Assembly: GCA_947624535.1 (NCBI GenBank)
Contig: CANQKU010000021.1
Location: forward strand, 1-13,268
From: an uncultured Bacilli bacterium
GTDB lineage: Bacteria > Bacillota_I > Bacilli_A > RF39 > UBA660
Direction: 5' to 3'
DNA length: 13,268 bases
A program made the translations under genes and the position numbers. Below, piece by piece: positions 5,926 through 12,842 of this stretch. Positions within the stretch are counted from its first letter, which is position 1; each line of letters begins with the position of its first letter. Below the pieces are notes generated by a model, which did not search any database, was not told the DNA's origin, and saw only the letters and a program-made list of their open reading frames with translations.

Positions 5926-6817
5926 ACTCTTTTGCCTTTGTTAAAACTTCATCTAAAGTAGGTATGGCATATCTACTACCAATTTTTTCTACTGATAATG
6001 CTCCTGTAATTGATGCTAATAATAAAGTTTGTCTAAGTGGATATTTATTTGCAATAAAATATGTAAAAGCTCCATGGAAGATATCTCCAGCACCAGTAGA
6101 GTCAAGTGCTTTAACAGAAATAGTTGGAATTAATTCATAGTCATTTATTTTAGTAAAACAGCCATCTTCTCCTAAAGTAATAATTATATTAGTATTAAAA
6201 CTTTGTCTTAATTTTTCATAAACTTTAATTAAAGAATTGATATCATTAGTATCTATTAATTCATTAGTAAAGTCTTTAGCAAAATCTTTTGAACATACTA
6301 AGTAAGTTACTCTTTTACCTAAGTCTATTGTATATTCATTAACTCTACCAGCATCTAAAATACTAATTGCATTTGGATTATCTACTAATATTTGTCTAGC
6401 TGTTTCATAGTGTTCTCCATCTAATAAGACTACTTCATATTCATCAATATTTGGTAATTTATTTACTGCTAAGGGTAGTTTTGATTTAGCTGTAATAATT
6501 GTTCTACTACCATTTTTTAAATTAGAAATAATATAACTTGTATCAGTATCAAATTGGCGTAATTTTTCTATGTAGTTCGTATTTACACCGATATCTTTAA
6601 ATTCATCAATAATCTTATTACCATAAAAGTCATCACCAACTATACCAATAAAAGTAGTATCCATTCCCCATTTAGCTAGTAAGTATGAAGCATTAGAAGC
6701 AGGACCTCCTCCACATTCTATTTTTTTTGATATACGATGTTTTAGATTTTCTTTTGGATATTCATTCATTGGTAAAGTAATGTCATAAGCAGCATGTCCA
6801 ACACAAACTATTTTCAA
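5912..6817 (-). CDS. PfkB-family carbohydrate kinase (ribokinase-like), 301 aa
   Basis: Cytoplasmic ATP-dependent sugar or nucleoside kinase. The PfkB signature 1 region is at 36-44 (GGGPASNAS, substrate binding) and signature 2 at 239-245 (DSTGAGD) followed by IFHGAF. Asp245 is the expected catalytic base and the GAGD turn the anion hole. Length is normal for the family (300-330). The exact sugar cannot be deduced; ribokinase-like and fructose-type kinases share these motifs. Translation starts at TTG 6817-6815: an AGAGGTG ribosome site (6831-6825) sits about 7 bases upstream and the N-terminus then aligns as MKIVCVGHAAYDI. It begins 30 bp after the bile salt hydrolase stop and overlaps the Smr gene by 14 bp, suggesting one operon. 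Confidence 0.92.
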   Translation of the reverse strand: MKIVCVGHAAYDITLPMNEYPKENLKHRISKKIECGGGPASNASYLLAKWGMDTTFIGIVGDDFYGNKIIDEFKDIGVNTNYIEKLRQFDTDTSYIISNLKNGSRTIITAKSKLPLAVNKLPNIDEYEVVLLDGEHYETARQILVDNPNAISILDAGRVNEYTIDLGKRVTYLVCSKDFAKDFTNELIDTNDINSLIKVYEKLRQSFNTNIIITLGEDGCFTKINDYELIPTISVKALDSTGAGDIFHGAFTYFIANKYPLRQTLLLASITGALSVEKIGSRYAIPTLDEVLTKAKEYDYI

Positions 6818-6847
6818 ATTTAATCACCTCTTTAGTTATTATAATAT

Positions 6848-7822
6848 TTAGTTTTGCATTAATATTTGTTGACATTTTATTAAGTCATAATTAATTAAAT
6901 TAGTACTATCTAAATTTTCTTTATACATATCAATACTAGTTATTTGACTATTTTCATATGTTTTATAATAATATATTCCTCTATCTAGGTTACAACATGA
7001 ACTATATATAGTTATTTCATATTTACCTTCTCCCATATGAACACAACCTCTTTGTTGTTCTACTGAACCTAAAATATGAAAAAATTGACTAATACTTTCT
7101 GACTCAGACTCCCCTGATATAGAATTCATTTTGGTAAATGTAGCTTTAACAAATCTTGATGCTGAAGATAAATCTCCGGGCAATCCTAAGGCACCCATTC
7201 CTCTACTATATGTTTTTAAATTAAGATCTTTAGAAAAACTATTAATTGGAGGTTCTACTGTTAAACTCATATAATTATTTAAATTAAACATTTGGATATC
7301 AAAAGTCGGATTATTAGTTAAAATTCCTACTGGATTATCATAAACTTTTAATCCATCTTCAACACATTCAACAGTTACTGATTTTGTTTTATCAGCAATA
7401 ATCCAATGTAGAGGAGAAACTTTTAATTGTTCACTGAAATTAATATTTACTAGATTTGTTTTATTTAATAATTCTTTAGCTTCTTCTATATTCGTACATT
7501 GAGATAAAATCCAAGGAATAAATTCAAATGGTGCTATATTAAATTTATCACTTTGAATTTCTTTATAACTGGCATTAACTGGAAAGTTTAATCCAGCCAT
7601 ACCTAAACCTTTTTCATTGATAGCATCATAATAAAGTGGATAACAATTTTCTACATATGCCATTCCAATCAAGGCATAATGTTTATCTATAGGTTTTTCT
7701 TTTCTAAATTTAAATTGATAATTTCTTGGTGTTATAGTAACAGTTTCTTTATAGGAAAATTCTAAATCTAAATTTCTTCCAAAATAATGATCTTTACTGT
7801 TATATGTAATAGCTGTACACAT
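6848..7822 (-). CDS. cbh: Bile salt hydrolase (choloylglycine hydrolase family), 324 aa
   Basis: N-terminal nucleophile hydrolase that cleaves glycine or taurine from conjugated bile salts. Cys2, freed by removal of Met1, is the nucleophile. The other active-site residues of the Clostridium perfringens enzyme are matched: Arg16 and Asp19 (FGRNLD), Asn79 (GLNFP), Asn170 (ILTNNPTFD) and Arg223 (SSASRF). Overall sequence and length (329 there) are very similar, including GIYYYKTYENSQITSIDM near the C-terminus, which favours bile salt hydrolase over penicillin V acylase. The loop SRGMGALGLPGDL (206-218) lies in the region linked to glycine/taurine preference in lactobacilli. No signal peptide, so cytoplasmic. 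The ribosome site AGAGGAG (7835-7829) fits ATG 7822. It is probably the first gene of an operon with a sugar kinase and Smr protein. Its promoter is not clear. Confidence 0.95.
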   Translation of the reverse strand: MCTAITYNSKDHYFGRNLDLEFSYKETVTITPRNYQFKFRKEKPIDKHYALIGMAYVENCYPLYYDAINEKGLGMAGLNFPVNASYKEIQSDKFNIAPFEFIPWILSQCTNIEEAKELLNKTNLVNINFSEQLKVSPLHWIIADKTKSVTVECVEDGLKVYDNPVGILTNNPTFDIQMFNLNNYMSLTVEPPINSFSKDLNLKTYSRGMGALGLPGDLSSASRFVKATFTKMNSISGESESESISQFFHILGSVEQQRGCVHMGEGKYEITIYSSCCNLDRGIYYYKTYENSQITSIDMYKENLDSTNLINYDLIKCQQILMQN

Positions 7823-7882
7823 ATTTATCTCCTCTTTTCTTATCTTAGGTTTAAACTTTTATAATAAATATATCACAAAATT

Positions 7883-7911
7883 AAAAAAAACACTATCAAT
7901 TAAGATAGTGT
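7883..7911 (-). terminator. Intrinsic terminator of the ATPase gene
   Basis: ACACTATC (minus strand 7911-7904) pairs perfectly with GATAGTGT (7897-7890) around TTAATT, and eight Ts (including 7890) follow. It begins 5 bases after the ATPase stop codon and separates it from the bile salt hydrolase gene. Confidence 0.92.
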
Positions 7912-7916
7912 CCATA

Positions 7917-9119
7917 TTAAAATTCATCATTTAATAAAAAATCAATTAAATTTAGATGAGTAATTCCATCACGAGATAAATCTATCTTATCAAGAGAAAT
8001 AACATACTTTGGATAATTATCTTCTATAGAAGCAAAAGCACCAAATTCTCTTTCAATAGTACTATTATCTTTCATTTCATAAGTTACTTGAATATATTTT
8101 ATATTACCATCTTTTTTAGCTAAGAAATCAACTTCACCATTTTTAGTTTTACCAATATAGACTTCATAATTTCTATTTATTAATTCATTATAAACAATAT
8201 TTTCTAATACAATATAATTTCTAAATTCAGGATTATTATTTTTTATTTGAGCAATTCCTAAATCAGTTACATAATATTTATTTAATGTTTTTAATATTCC
8301 TCTACCAGCTATATCATATCTATAAACTTTTTTTATTATTAAAGCTTTACATAATGCATCTATATAATTATATAAAGTCTCATTTGATATATTTTTATTT
8401 TCTTTATTTAGATATTTTATAATATTATCAGCGGAGAATTCTCTACCTGTAGTTTCAATTAAATATTGTAATATCATATCAAAAAGAATAGTATCTTTTA
8501 AATTTAGCCTTTTAACAACATCACGTAAAATAATAGAGTCATATACACTATGTAAATAATTTTTAATATCTATCTCATTAGTAAATTCGCATCTATTAGG
8601 AAGTCCTCCCCATTTAGCATAGTCTAAAAATGTATCTAAGTCTTTTCCATCTTTATTAGTTAAAGATACATATTCTTTATAAGATAATGGATTAATATTA
8701 AATAAAACATATCTACCTGATAATACTGATGATAATTCATCAGATAGCATCTTACTATTTGAACCGGTTAAAAAAATACTAATATTTTTTATGGAAGCTC
8801 GTAGTGAGTTAATTACTTTTTCAAATTGGTCTACATTTTGAACTTCATCTAAAAATAAATAATACATTTTACTATCTATAATTTTATCTTTAACATATTT
8901 ATTTAATTTTCTATAATCGAGTAAATCTTCATATTCAATAAATTCAAAATTAATAAAAATTATGTGATTTTCATCAATTTTTCTTTTTTCTTTTAACTCA
9001 TTTATGATTTGATTTAAAATAACAGATTTACCACATCTTCTAATACCTACTAATATTTTAATTAAATCAGAGTCATAAAATCCTCTTATTTTAGATAAAT
9101 ATTCTTCTCTTAAAAGCAT
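7917..9119 (-). CDS. AAA ATPase with DUF4143-type C-terminal domain, 400 aa
   Basis: Predicted ATP-binding protein of the AAA_14/DUF4143 group, common in gut bacteria and of unsettled function. Walker A is GIRRCGKS (25-32), Walker B is YLFLDE (87-92), and a sensor-like TGSNS follows at 118-122. The C-terminal part has the group's nuclease-like pattern: a conserved Glu in LENIVYNEL, then GEVDFLAKK (328-336) and IQVTY (343-347), resembling a degenerate PD-(D/E)XK core. A helical, winged-helix-like middle precedes it. I place the start at ATG 9119 instead of the GTG at 9128, because AGAGGTGA (9132-9125) is the ribosome site and overlaps that GTG. The gene is monocistronic, with its own promoter, a palindromic operator candidate and a strong terminator. 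It lies directly downstream of the tandem-repeat RNA. Confidence 0.88.
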   Translation of the reverse strand: MLLREEYLSKIRGFYDSDLIKILVGIRRCGKSVILNQIINELKEKRKIDENHIIFINFEFIEYEDLLDYRKLNKYVKDKIIDSKMYYLFLDEVQNVDQFEKVINSLRASIKNISIFLTGSNSKMLSDELSSVLSGRYVLFNINPLSYKEYVSLTNKDGKDLDTFLDYAKWGGLPNRCEFTNEIDIKNYLHSVYDSIILRDVVKRLNLKDTILFDMILQYLIETTGREFSADNIIKYLNKENKNISNETLYNYIDALCKALIIKKVYRYDIAGRGILKTLNKYYVTDLGIAQIKNNNPEFRNYIVLENIVYNELINRNYEVYIGKTKNGEVDFLAKKDGNIKYIQVTYEMKDNSTIEREFGAFASIEDNYPKYVISLDKIDLSRDGITHLNLIDFLLNDEF

Positions 9120-9138
9120 ATAAGTCACCTCTAGTTAC

Positions 9139-9167
9139 ATTATATAGTATCTTCAAAGTTTTGTAAA
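9139..9167 (-). promoter_or_regulatory. Promoter of the ATPase gene
   Basis: TTTACA (9167-9162), a 17-bp spacer and TATAAT (9144-9139) on the minus strand. The predicted start near 9132 coincides with the ribosome site, so the leader is only about a dozen bases long. Confidence 0.75.
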
Positions 9168-9194
9168 GTTATTACTCTTAACCGTAATAACTTT
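9165..9194. promoter_or_regulatory. Palindromic operator candidate overlapping the ATPase -35
   Basis: AAAGTTATTAC (9165-9175) and GTAATAACTTT (9184-9194) are perfect 11-bp inverted repeats with an 8-bp spacer. The proximal arm overlaps the -35 by three bases. A third, near-identical half-site AAAATTATTAC occurs at 9206-9216. This suits repressor binding; as RNA it would lie upstream of the ATPase transcript. Confidence 0.6.
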
Positions 9195-9234
9195 GTAATT
9201 CTAAGAAAATTATTACACTAAAGTTAAAATTTTT

Positions 9235-9271
9235 ATAAATAAAAAAGTGCTGCAATAAAATTCATTACAGC
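9235..9271 (-). terminator. Intrinsic terminator of the tandem-repeat RNA
   Basis: GCTGTAAT (minus strand 9271-9264) pairs with ATTGCAGC (9256-9249), with one G-U pair and the loop GAATTTT. AC and then TTTTTTATTT follow. Confidence 0.88.
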
Positions 9272-9299
9272 CTCTTCTATAATTTTCAGCCAGGATTAC

Positions 9300-9336
9300 T
9301 TATTAGTCGCACCACCTGGAAGCGAAAAACATTGTC
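9300..9336 (-). repeat. Tandem RNA repeat, second (3') unit
   Basis: 37 nt, differing from 9349-9385 at five positions, four of them contiguous (9315-9318) within stem CCAGG. The partner CCTGG is at 9294-9290. Confidence 0.85.
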
Positions 9337-9348
9337 GCCTGAAATCAT

Positions 9349-9385
9349 TTATTAGTCGCACCATTCAGAAGCGAAAAACATTTTC
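9349..9385 (-). repeat. Tandem RNA repeat, first (5') unit
   Basis: 37 nt, starting GAAAATGTTTTTCGCTTC on the minus strand. Stem CTGAA (9368-9364) pairs with TTCAG (9343-9339). CGC (9373-9371) can extend the stem with GCG (9338-9336) after a 2-nt bulge, in competition with the pseudoknot pairing. Confidence 0.85.
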
Positions 9386-9409
9386 AAAACTATTAGTAAG
9401 CACAATATA

Positions 9410-9438
9410 AATATACTATATTCTTATAAAAATTTCAA
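9410..9438 (-). promoter_or_regulatory. Promoter of the tandem-repeat RNA
   Basis: TTGAAA (9438-9433), a 17-bp spacer and TATATT (9415-9410) on the minus strand, 31 bp after the pyruvate phosphate dikinase stop codon. Predicted start near 9403. Confidence 0.75.
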
Positions 9439-9468
9439 TTATATGGAAAGAGATTGTCATCATAATTT

Positions 9469-12099
9469 CTAATCATTTGTCTTCTCTCGTATCGCAGCTT
9501 GTGCGGCAGCTAACCTTGCAACTGGAATTCTATAAGGCGATGCTGATACATAACTTAAACCTAGTTTATGACAAAATTCAATTGACTTTGGATCTCCTCC
9601 ATGTTCACCACAAATTCCTAAAGAAATATTTGGTCTTGTCATTTTTCCTAATCTAGAAGCAATCTCTACTAACTTACCAACACCTTTTTGATCAATAGTT
9701 GCAAATGGATCAGTTTCAAAAATATGTTTATCATAATAATCTTTCAAATATTTAGAAGAGTCATCTCTAGAAAATCCATAAGTTAATTGTGTTAAGTCAT
9801 TAGTTCCAAAACTAAAGAATTCAGCTTCTTGAGCAAGTTCATGTGCTATTAAGGCTGCTCTTGGAATTTCTATCATTGTTCCAACTTTATAAGAAATACT
9901 ACTATTATTTTGTTTTAAAATTTCATCTGCTGTTTCTACAATAAGCCTCTTAACATACTTTAATTCCTCTAAGTCTCCAACTAATGGTATCATAATTTCA
10001 GGTATAACTTTAATATTTTCTTTCTCTACTTCAATTGCAGCTTCGATAATTGCTCTTGCTTGCATCTTAGCAATCTCTGGATAAGTAATATCAAGTCTAC
10101 AACCTCTATGACCCATCATAGGATTAAATTCTTTTAAACTAGCAATCTTTTGTTTTAACTCATCAAATGAAATTCCTAATGAATTAGCTAAAACGTCAAT
10201 ATCTTGATTTTCTTTTGGTAAAAATTCATGAAGTGGTGGATCAAGTAATCTAATTGTTACTGAATATCCATTCATTGCTCTAAATAAACCCTCAAAGTCA
10301 GTTTTTTGATATGGTAAAATTTCATCTAGTGCTTTTTCTCTTTCTTCTTTTGTAGTTGCACAAATCATTTTACGGAAATTAAAAATTCTTAATGGCTCAA
10401 AAAACATGTGTTCAGTTCTACAAAGACCAATTCCCTCAGCTCCAAATTTACGTGCTTGCATAGCATCTTTAACCGTATCAGCATTAGTTTTTACACCAAG
10501 AGTTCTAACTTCATCTGCCCAAGTCATAAATGTTTTAAAATCCCCTGCAATATTAGCATCTACTGTAGGTATTTTTTCTCCATAAACATTACCTGTAGCG
10601 CCATCAAAACTCATAAAGTCACCCTCATGAAAAACTACCCCCTCTTTTGTTGTTAATGTCTTTAATTTTTCATCTAGTTTGATATCACCACAGCCACAAA
10701 TACAACATGTTCCCATACCACGTGCAACTACGGCAGCATGAGAAGTCATTCCACCTCTAACTGTCAAAACACCATGAGCTATACTCATTCCCTCAATGTC
10801 TTCTGGAGAAGTTTCTACACGAACTAATAAGATATCTTTTTCGCCATTATCAAATGCTTTCTTAGCATCACTTGCTGAAAAATAAATTTTTCCAAACGCA
10901 GCTCCAGGTGATGCCGCTAAGCCATGGGCTATAGCAGTTTTCTTAGATAAAATTTCATTATCAAAAGCTGGATGCAATAACTGATCAAGTTGTTTAGCAT
11001 CAACTCTAAGTAAAGCTTCTTCTTTACTAATTTTATTTTCTTTTACTAAATCAACGGCAATCTTTATAGCAGCCAAGGCTGTACGTTTACCACTTCTTGT
11101 TTGAAGCATAAATAGTTTACCCTTTTCAATAGTAAATTCCATATCTTGCATATCGCCATAATGATTTTCTAAAATATCACAAATCTTTTGAAACTCATAA
11201 TAACAATTTGGCATAACTTCTTTTAATGTATCGATATTTTGAGGTGTTCTAATTCCCGCTACTACGTCTTCTCCTTGAGCATTCATTAAATATTCACCAA
11301 ATAATTTTTTCTCTCCAGTTGCAGGATTTCTAGTAAAAGCAACACCCGTACCAGAAGTTTCTCCACTATTTCCATATACCATTTCTTGAACATTAACAGC
11401 CGTTCCCCAACTACTTGGAATATCATTTAATTTTCTATAAGTAATTGCTCGGTCATTATTCCAACTTCTAAAAACAGCCTTAATCGTTTCAATTAATTGA
11501 ACTTTAGCATCTTGTGGGAAACTACTTTTAGCATGCTTATAATATTGTTTCTTATATATTTCAACTACTTCTTTTAAATCATCCGCAGTTAATTCTAAGT
11601 CACTTTTAACTTGTTTTTCTTCTTTAATTTGATCAAATAGACGTTCAAAGTCATCTTTAGGAAATCCCATAACTACGTCAGCAAACATTTGAATTAATCT
11701 TCTATAAGAGTCATAAACAAATCTAGGATTATTAGTAATTTTACTAAATTCTATAGCAACAGCATCATTCATTCCTAAATTTAATACTGTATCCATCATT
11801 CCTGGCATAGAGCTTCTTGCTCCACTTCTTACAGAAACTAACAATGGATGAGTAGGATTTCCAAATTGTTTACCACTAATTTTTTCTAACTCTTCTAACT
11901 TTTCATATACTTGATTAATAATATCATTTTCTAATTGTTCATTATTTTGATAATAACTACGACAGGCATCTGTAGTAATTGTAAAACCTTGAGGAACAGG
12001 TAATCCTAATTGAGTCATTTCAGCCAAATTAGCACCCTTGCCACCCAAAAGTTCTTTCATATCTTTATTTCCTTCATGAAATGAATAAACATATTTCAT
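9469..12099 (-). CDS. ppdK: Pyruvate, phosphate dikinase, 876 aa
   Basis: Interconverts ATP, phosphate and pyruvate with AMP, PPi and PEP; in anaerobes it often runs glycolytically to gain ATP from PPi. The N-terminal ATP-grasp domain (about 1-340) contains LLGGKGANLAEM (17-28) and SVRSGARSSMPGMMDTVLNLG (89-109). The central swivelling domain carries the phosphohistidine motif GGMTSHAA with His454, matching His455 of the Clostridium symbiosum enzyme. The C-terminal TIM barrel has GLCRTEHMFF, GTNDLTQ and GICGEHGGDP with Cys830 as the catalytic acid. Length is normal (874-880). I chose ATG 12099: AAAGGAGA (12116-12109) precedes it and the protein then starts MKYVYSFHEG as in the family; the upstream open extension to 12153 has no such support. 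It is probably transcribed alone. Confidence 0.97.
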   Translation of the reverse strand: MKYVYSFHEGNKDMKELLGGKGANLAEMTQLGLPVPQGFTITTDACRSYYQNNEQLENDIINQVYEKLEELEKISGKQFGNPTHPLLVSVRSGARSSMPGMMDTVLNLGMNDAVAIEFSKITNNPRFVYDSYRRLIQMFADVVMGFPKDDFERLFDQIKEEKQVKSDLELTADDLKEVVEIYKKQYYKHAKSSFPQDAKVQLIETIKAVFRSWNNDRAITYRKLNDIPSSWGTAVNVQEMVYGNSGETSGTGVAFTRNPATGEKKLFGEYLMNAQGEDVVAGIRTPQNIDTLKEVMPNCYYEFQKICDILENHYGDMQDMEFTIEKGKLFMLQTRSGKRTALAAIKIAVDLVKENKISKEEALLRVDAKQLDQLLHPAFDNEILSKKTAIAHGLAASPGAAFGKIYFSASDAKKAFDNGEKDILLVRVETSPEDIEGMSIAHGVLTVRGGMTSHAAVVARGMGTCCICGCGDIKLDEKLKTLTTKEGVVFHEGDFMSFDGATGNVYGEKIPTVDANIAGDFKTFMTWADEVRTLGVKTNADTVKDAMQARKFGAEGIGLCRTEHMFFEPLRIFNFRKMICATTKEEREKALDEILPYQKTDFEGLFRAMNGYSVTIRLLDPPLHEFLPKENQDIDVLANSLGISFDELKQKIASLKEFNPMMGHRGCRLDITYPEIAKMQARAIIEAAIEVEKENIKVIPEIMIPLVGDLEELKYVKRLIVETADEILKQNNSSISYKVGTMIEIPRAALIAHELAQEAEFFSFGTNDLTQLTYGFSRDDSSKYLKDYYDKHIFETDPFATIDQKGVGKLVEIASRLGKMTRPNISLGICGEHGGDPKSIEFCHKLGLSYVSASPYRIPVARLAAAQAAIREKTND

Positions 12100-12141
12100 A
12101 AATAAGCATCTCCTTTTTATTCTTACCATACTTCTATAGTT

Positions 12142-12170
12142 ATTATAACTCAAAATGATCTAATTTTTAT
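12142..12170 (-). promoter_or_regulatory. Possible promoter of ppdK
   Basis: TATAAT (12147-12142 on the minus strand) lies 43 bp before the start codon. The matching -35 region at 17 bp is only ATAAAA, so this is a weak call. Confidence 0.4.
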
Positions 12171-12199
12171 CTATTTTTTATAAAGTTTTCAACTTCTGT

Positions 12200-12233
12200 G
12201 TAAAGAAAAAGAAAGCATTCCTTAACTTTCCTT
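12200..12233 (-). terminator. Possible intrinsic terminator after tdk
   Basis: AAGGAAAG (minus strand 12233-12226) can pair with CTTTCTTT (12215-12208), with one G-U, around a 10-base loop that includes the tdk stop. A T-rich tail follows. The stem is weak. Confidence 0.4.
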
Positions 12234-12809
12234 ATAATCTTTTACATATTTATTATAACATTTCGCACAGCAACTATCATATTCTACCTGATTTTCTAAG
12301 TCGATTGCAACTTGATCTCCCTCAAAAGAAACTTTTCCATCTACTTTCCTAATATTAAATACTGTCTTTTCTCCACATGTACAAATACTTTTTAACTCTT
12401 CAATTTTATGAGCAATTTCTAATAACCTAGTAGCGCCAGGAAAACCTTTAGTTTGAAAGTCAGTACGTAAGCCATAACAAATTATAGGAATATCTTCTTC
12501 AACTACTATTTTCATTAGCTCATCAATTTGACTTGGCATTAAAAACTGAACTTCATCTACAAAAATACAGTCAATATCATCTAATTTACCACTTAATTTT
12601 TGATCAATGTGATCACCCTTTTTAATCATATAATCTACTTTTCTTTTTAGACCAATTCGCGATACTAAAAACTCTCCTCCTTTAGTATCAATAATTGGTT
12701 TTAAAATCAAAACTTTCTTATTATTTTGTTCATAATTAAAAGCAGCTTGTAATAAAAGTGCAGTCTTCCCACTATTCATTGTTCCATATTTAAAATATAA
12801 CTTCGCCAT
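12222..12809 (-). CDS. tdk: Thymidine kinase (type II, TK1-like), 195 aa
   Basis: Phosphorylates thymidine to dTMP with ATP in pyrimidine salvage. The P-loop is GTMNSGKT at 9-16, the Walker B-like DEVQF is at 85-89, and YGLRTDFQ at 112-119 precedes the lasso loop GFPGATRLLE that holds the thymidine base. Cys143/Cys145 and Cys181/Cys184 are the expected zinc ligands; the first pair is C-x-C. Length equals that of the Bacillus enzyme. I start at ATG 12809, about 9 bases after the ribosome site AGGTGAGG; GTG 12824 and ATG 12818 overlap that site. It follows the sigma factor gene by 33 bp with no terminator between them, so the two are probably co-transcribed. Confidence 0.95.
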   Translation of the reverse strand: MAKLYFKYGTMNSGKTALLLQAAFNYEQNNKKVLILKPIIDTKGGEFLVSRIGLKRKVDYMIKKGDHIDQKLSGKLDDIDCIFVDEVQFLMPSQIDELMKIVVEEDIPIICYGLRTDFQTKGFPGATRLLEIAHKIEELKSICTCGEKTVFNIRKVDGKVSFEGDQVAIDLENQVEYDSCCAKCYNKYVKDYKES

Positions 12810-12842
12810 ACTTACCATCCTCACCTAATAAGTATAATAAAA

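Larger units (their letters stand above)
9239..9403 (-). ncRNA. Small RNA of two tandem H-type pseudoknot repeats
   Basis: A free-standing transcription unit of about 165 nt with its own promoter and terminator and no usable open frame. Two 37-nt repeats (9349-9385 and 9300-9336, 32 of 37 identical) recur with a 49-nt period. In each, TCGC before the stem can pair with GCGA in the loop, and a 5-bp stem closes that loop, giving interleaved H-type pairing. The stem is CTGAA/TTCAG in the first unit and CCAGG/CCTGG in the second, so four changed bases are all compensated on the partner strand. The loop TGGTGCGACTAATAA is invariant. A degenerate partial copy (GTGCTTACTAATA) is seen near 9391-9403. 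No Rfam family is recognised. Type III antitoxin RNAs have this architecture; a tandem riboswitch is the alternative. Confidence 0.7.

Noticed and set aside
9120..9128. GTG start giving MTYMLLREEY for the ATPase
   Set aside because: The GTG is part of the ribosome-binding sequence AGAGGTGA; ATG 9119 has proper spacing.
9300..9385. CRISPR array reading of the two 37-nt repeats
   Set aside because: The gap between repeats is only 12 nt, there are just two units, no cas genes are near, and the differences are compensatory stem changes.
9235..9403. A metabolite riboswitch controlling the ATPase by attenuation
   Set aside because: The ATPase has its own promoter after the terminator and no clear anti-terminator was found; kept only as an alternative.
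10408..10656. Plus-strand open frame of 82 codons
   Set aside because: It lies wholly antisense within ppdK, has no ribosome site and a low-complexity Ser/Cys/Phe-rich translation.
12100..12153. 18-codon N-terminal extension of ppdK
   Set aside because: It overlaps the ribosome site of the family-consistent start at 12099 and the promoter region.
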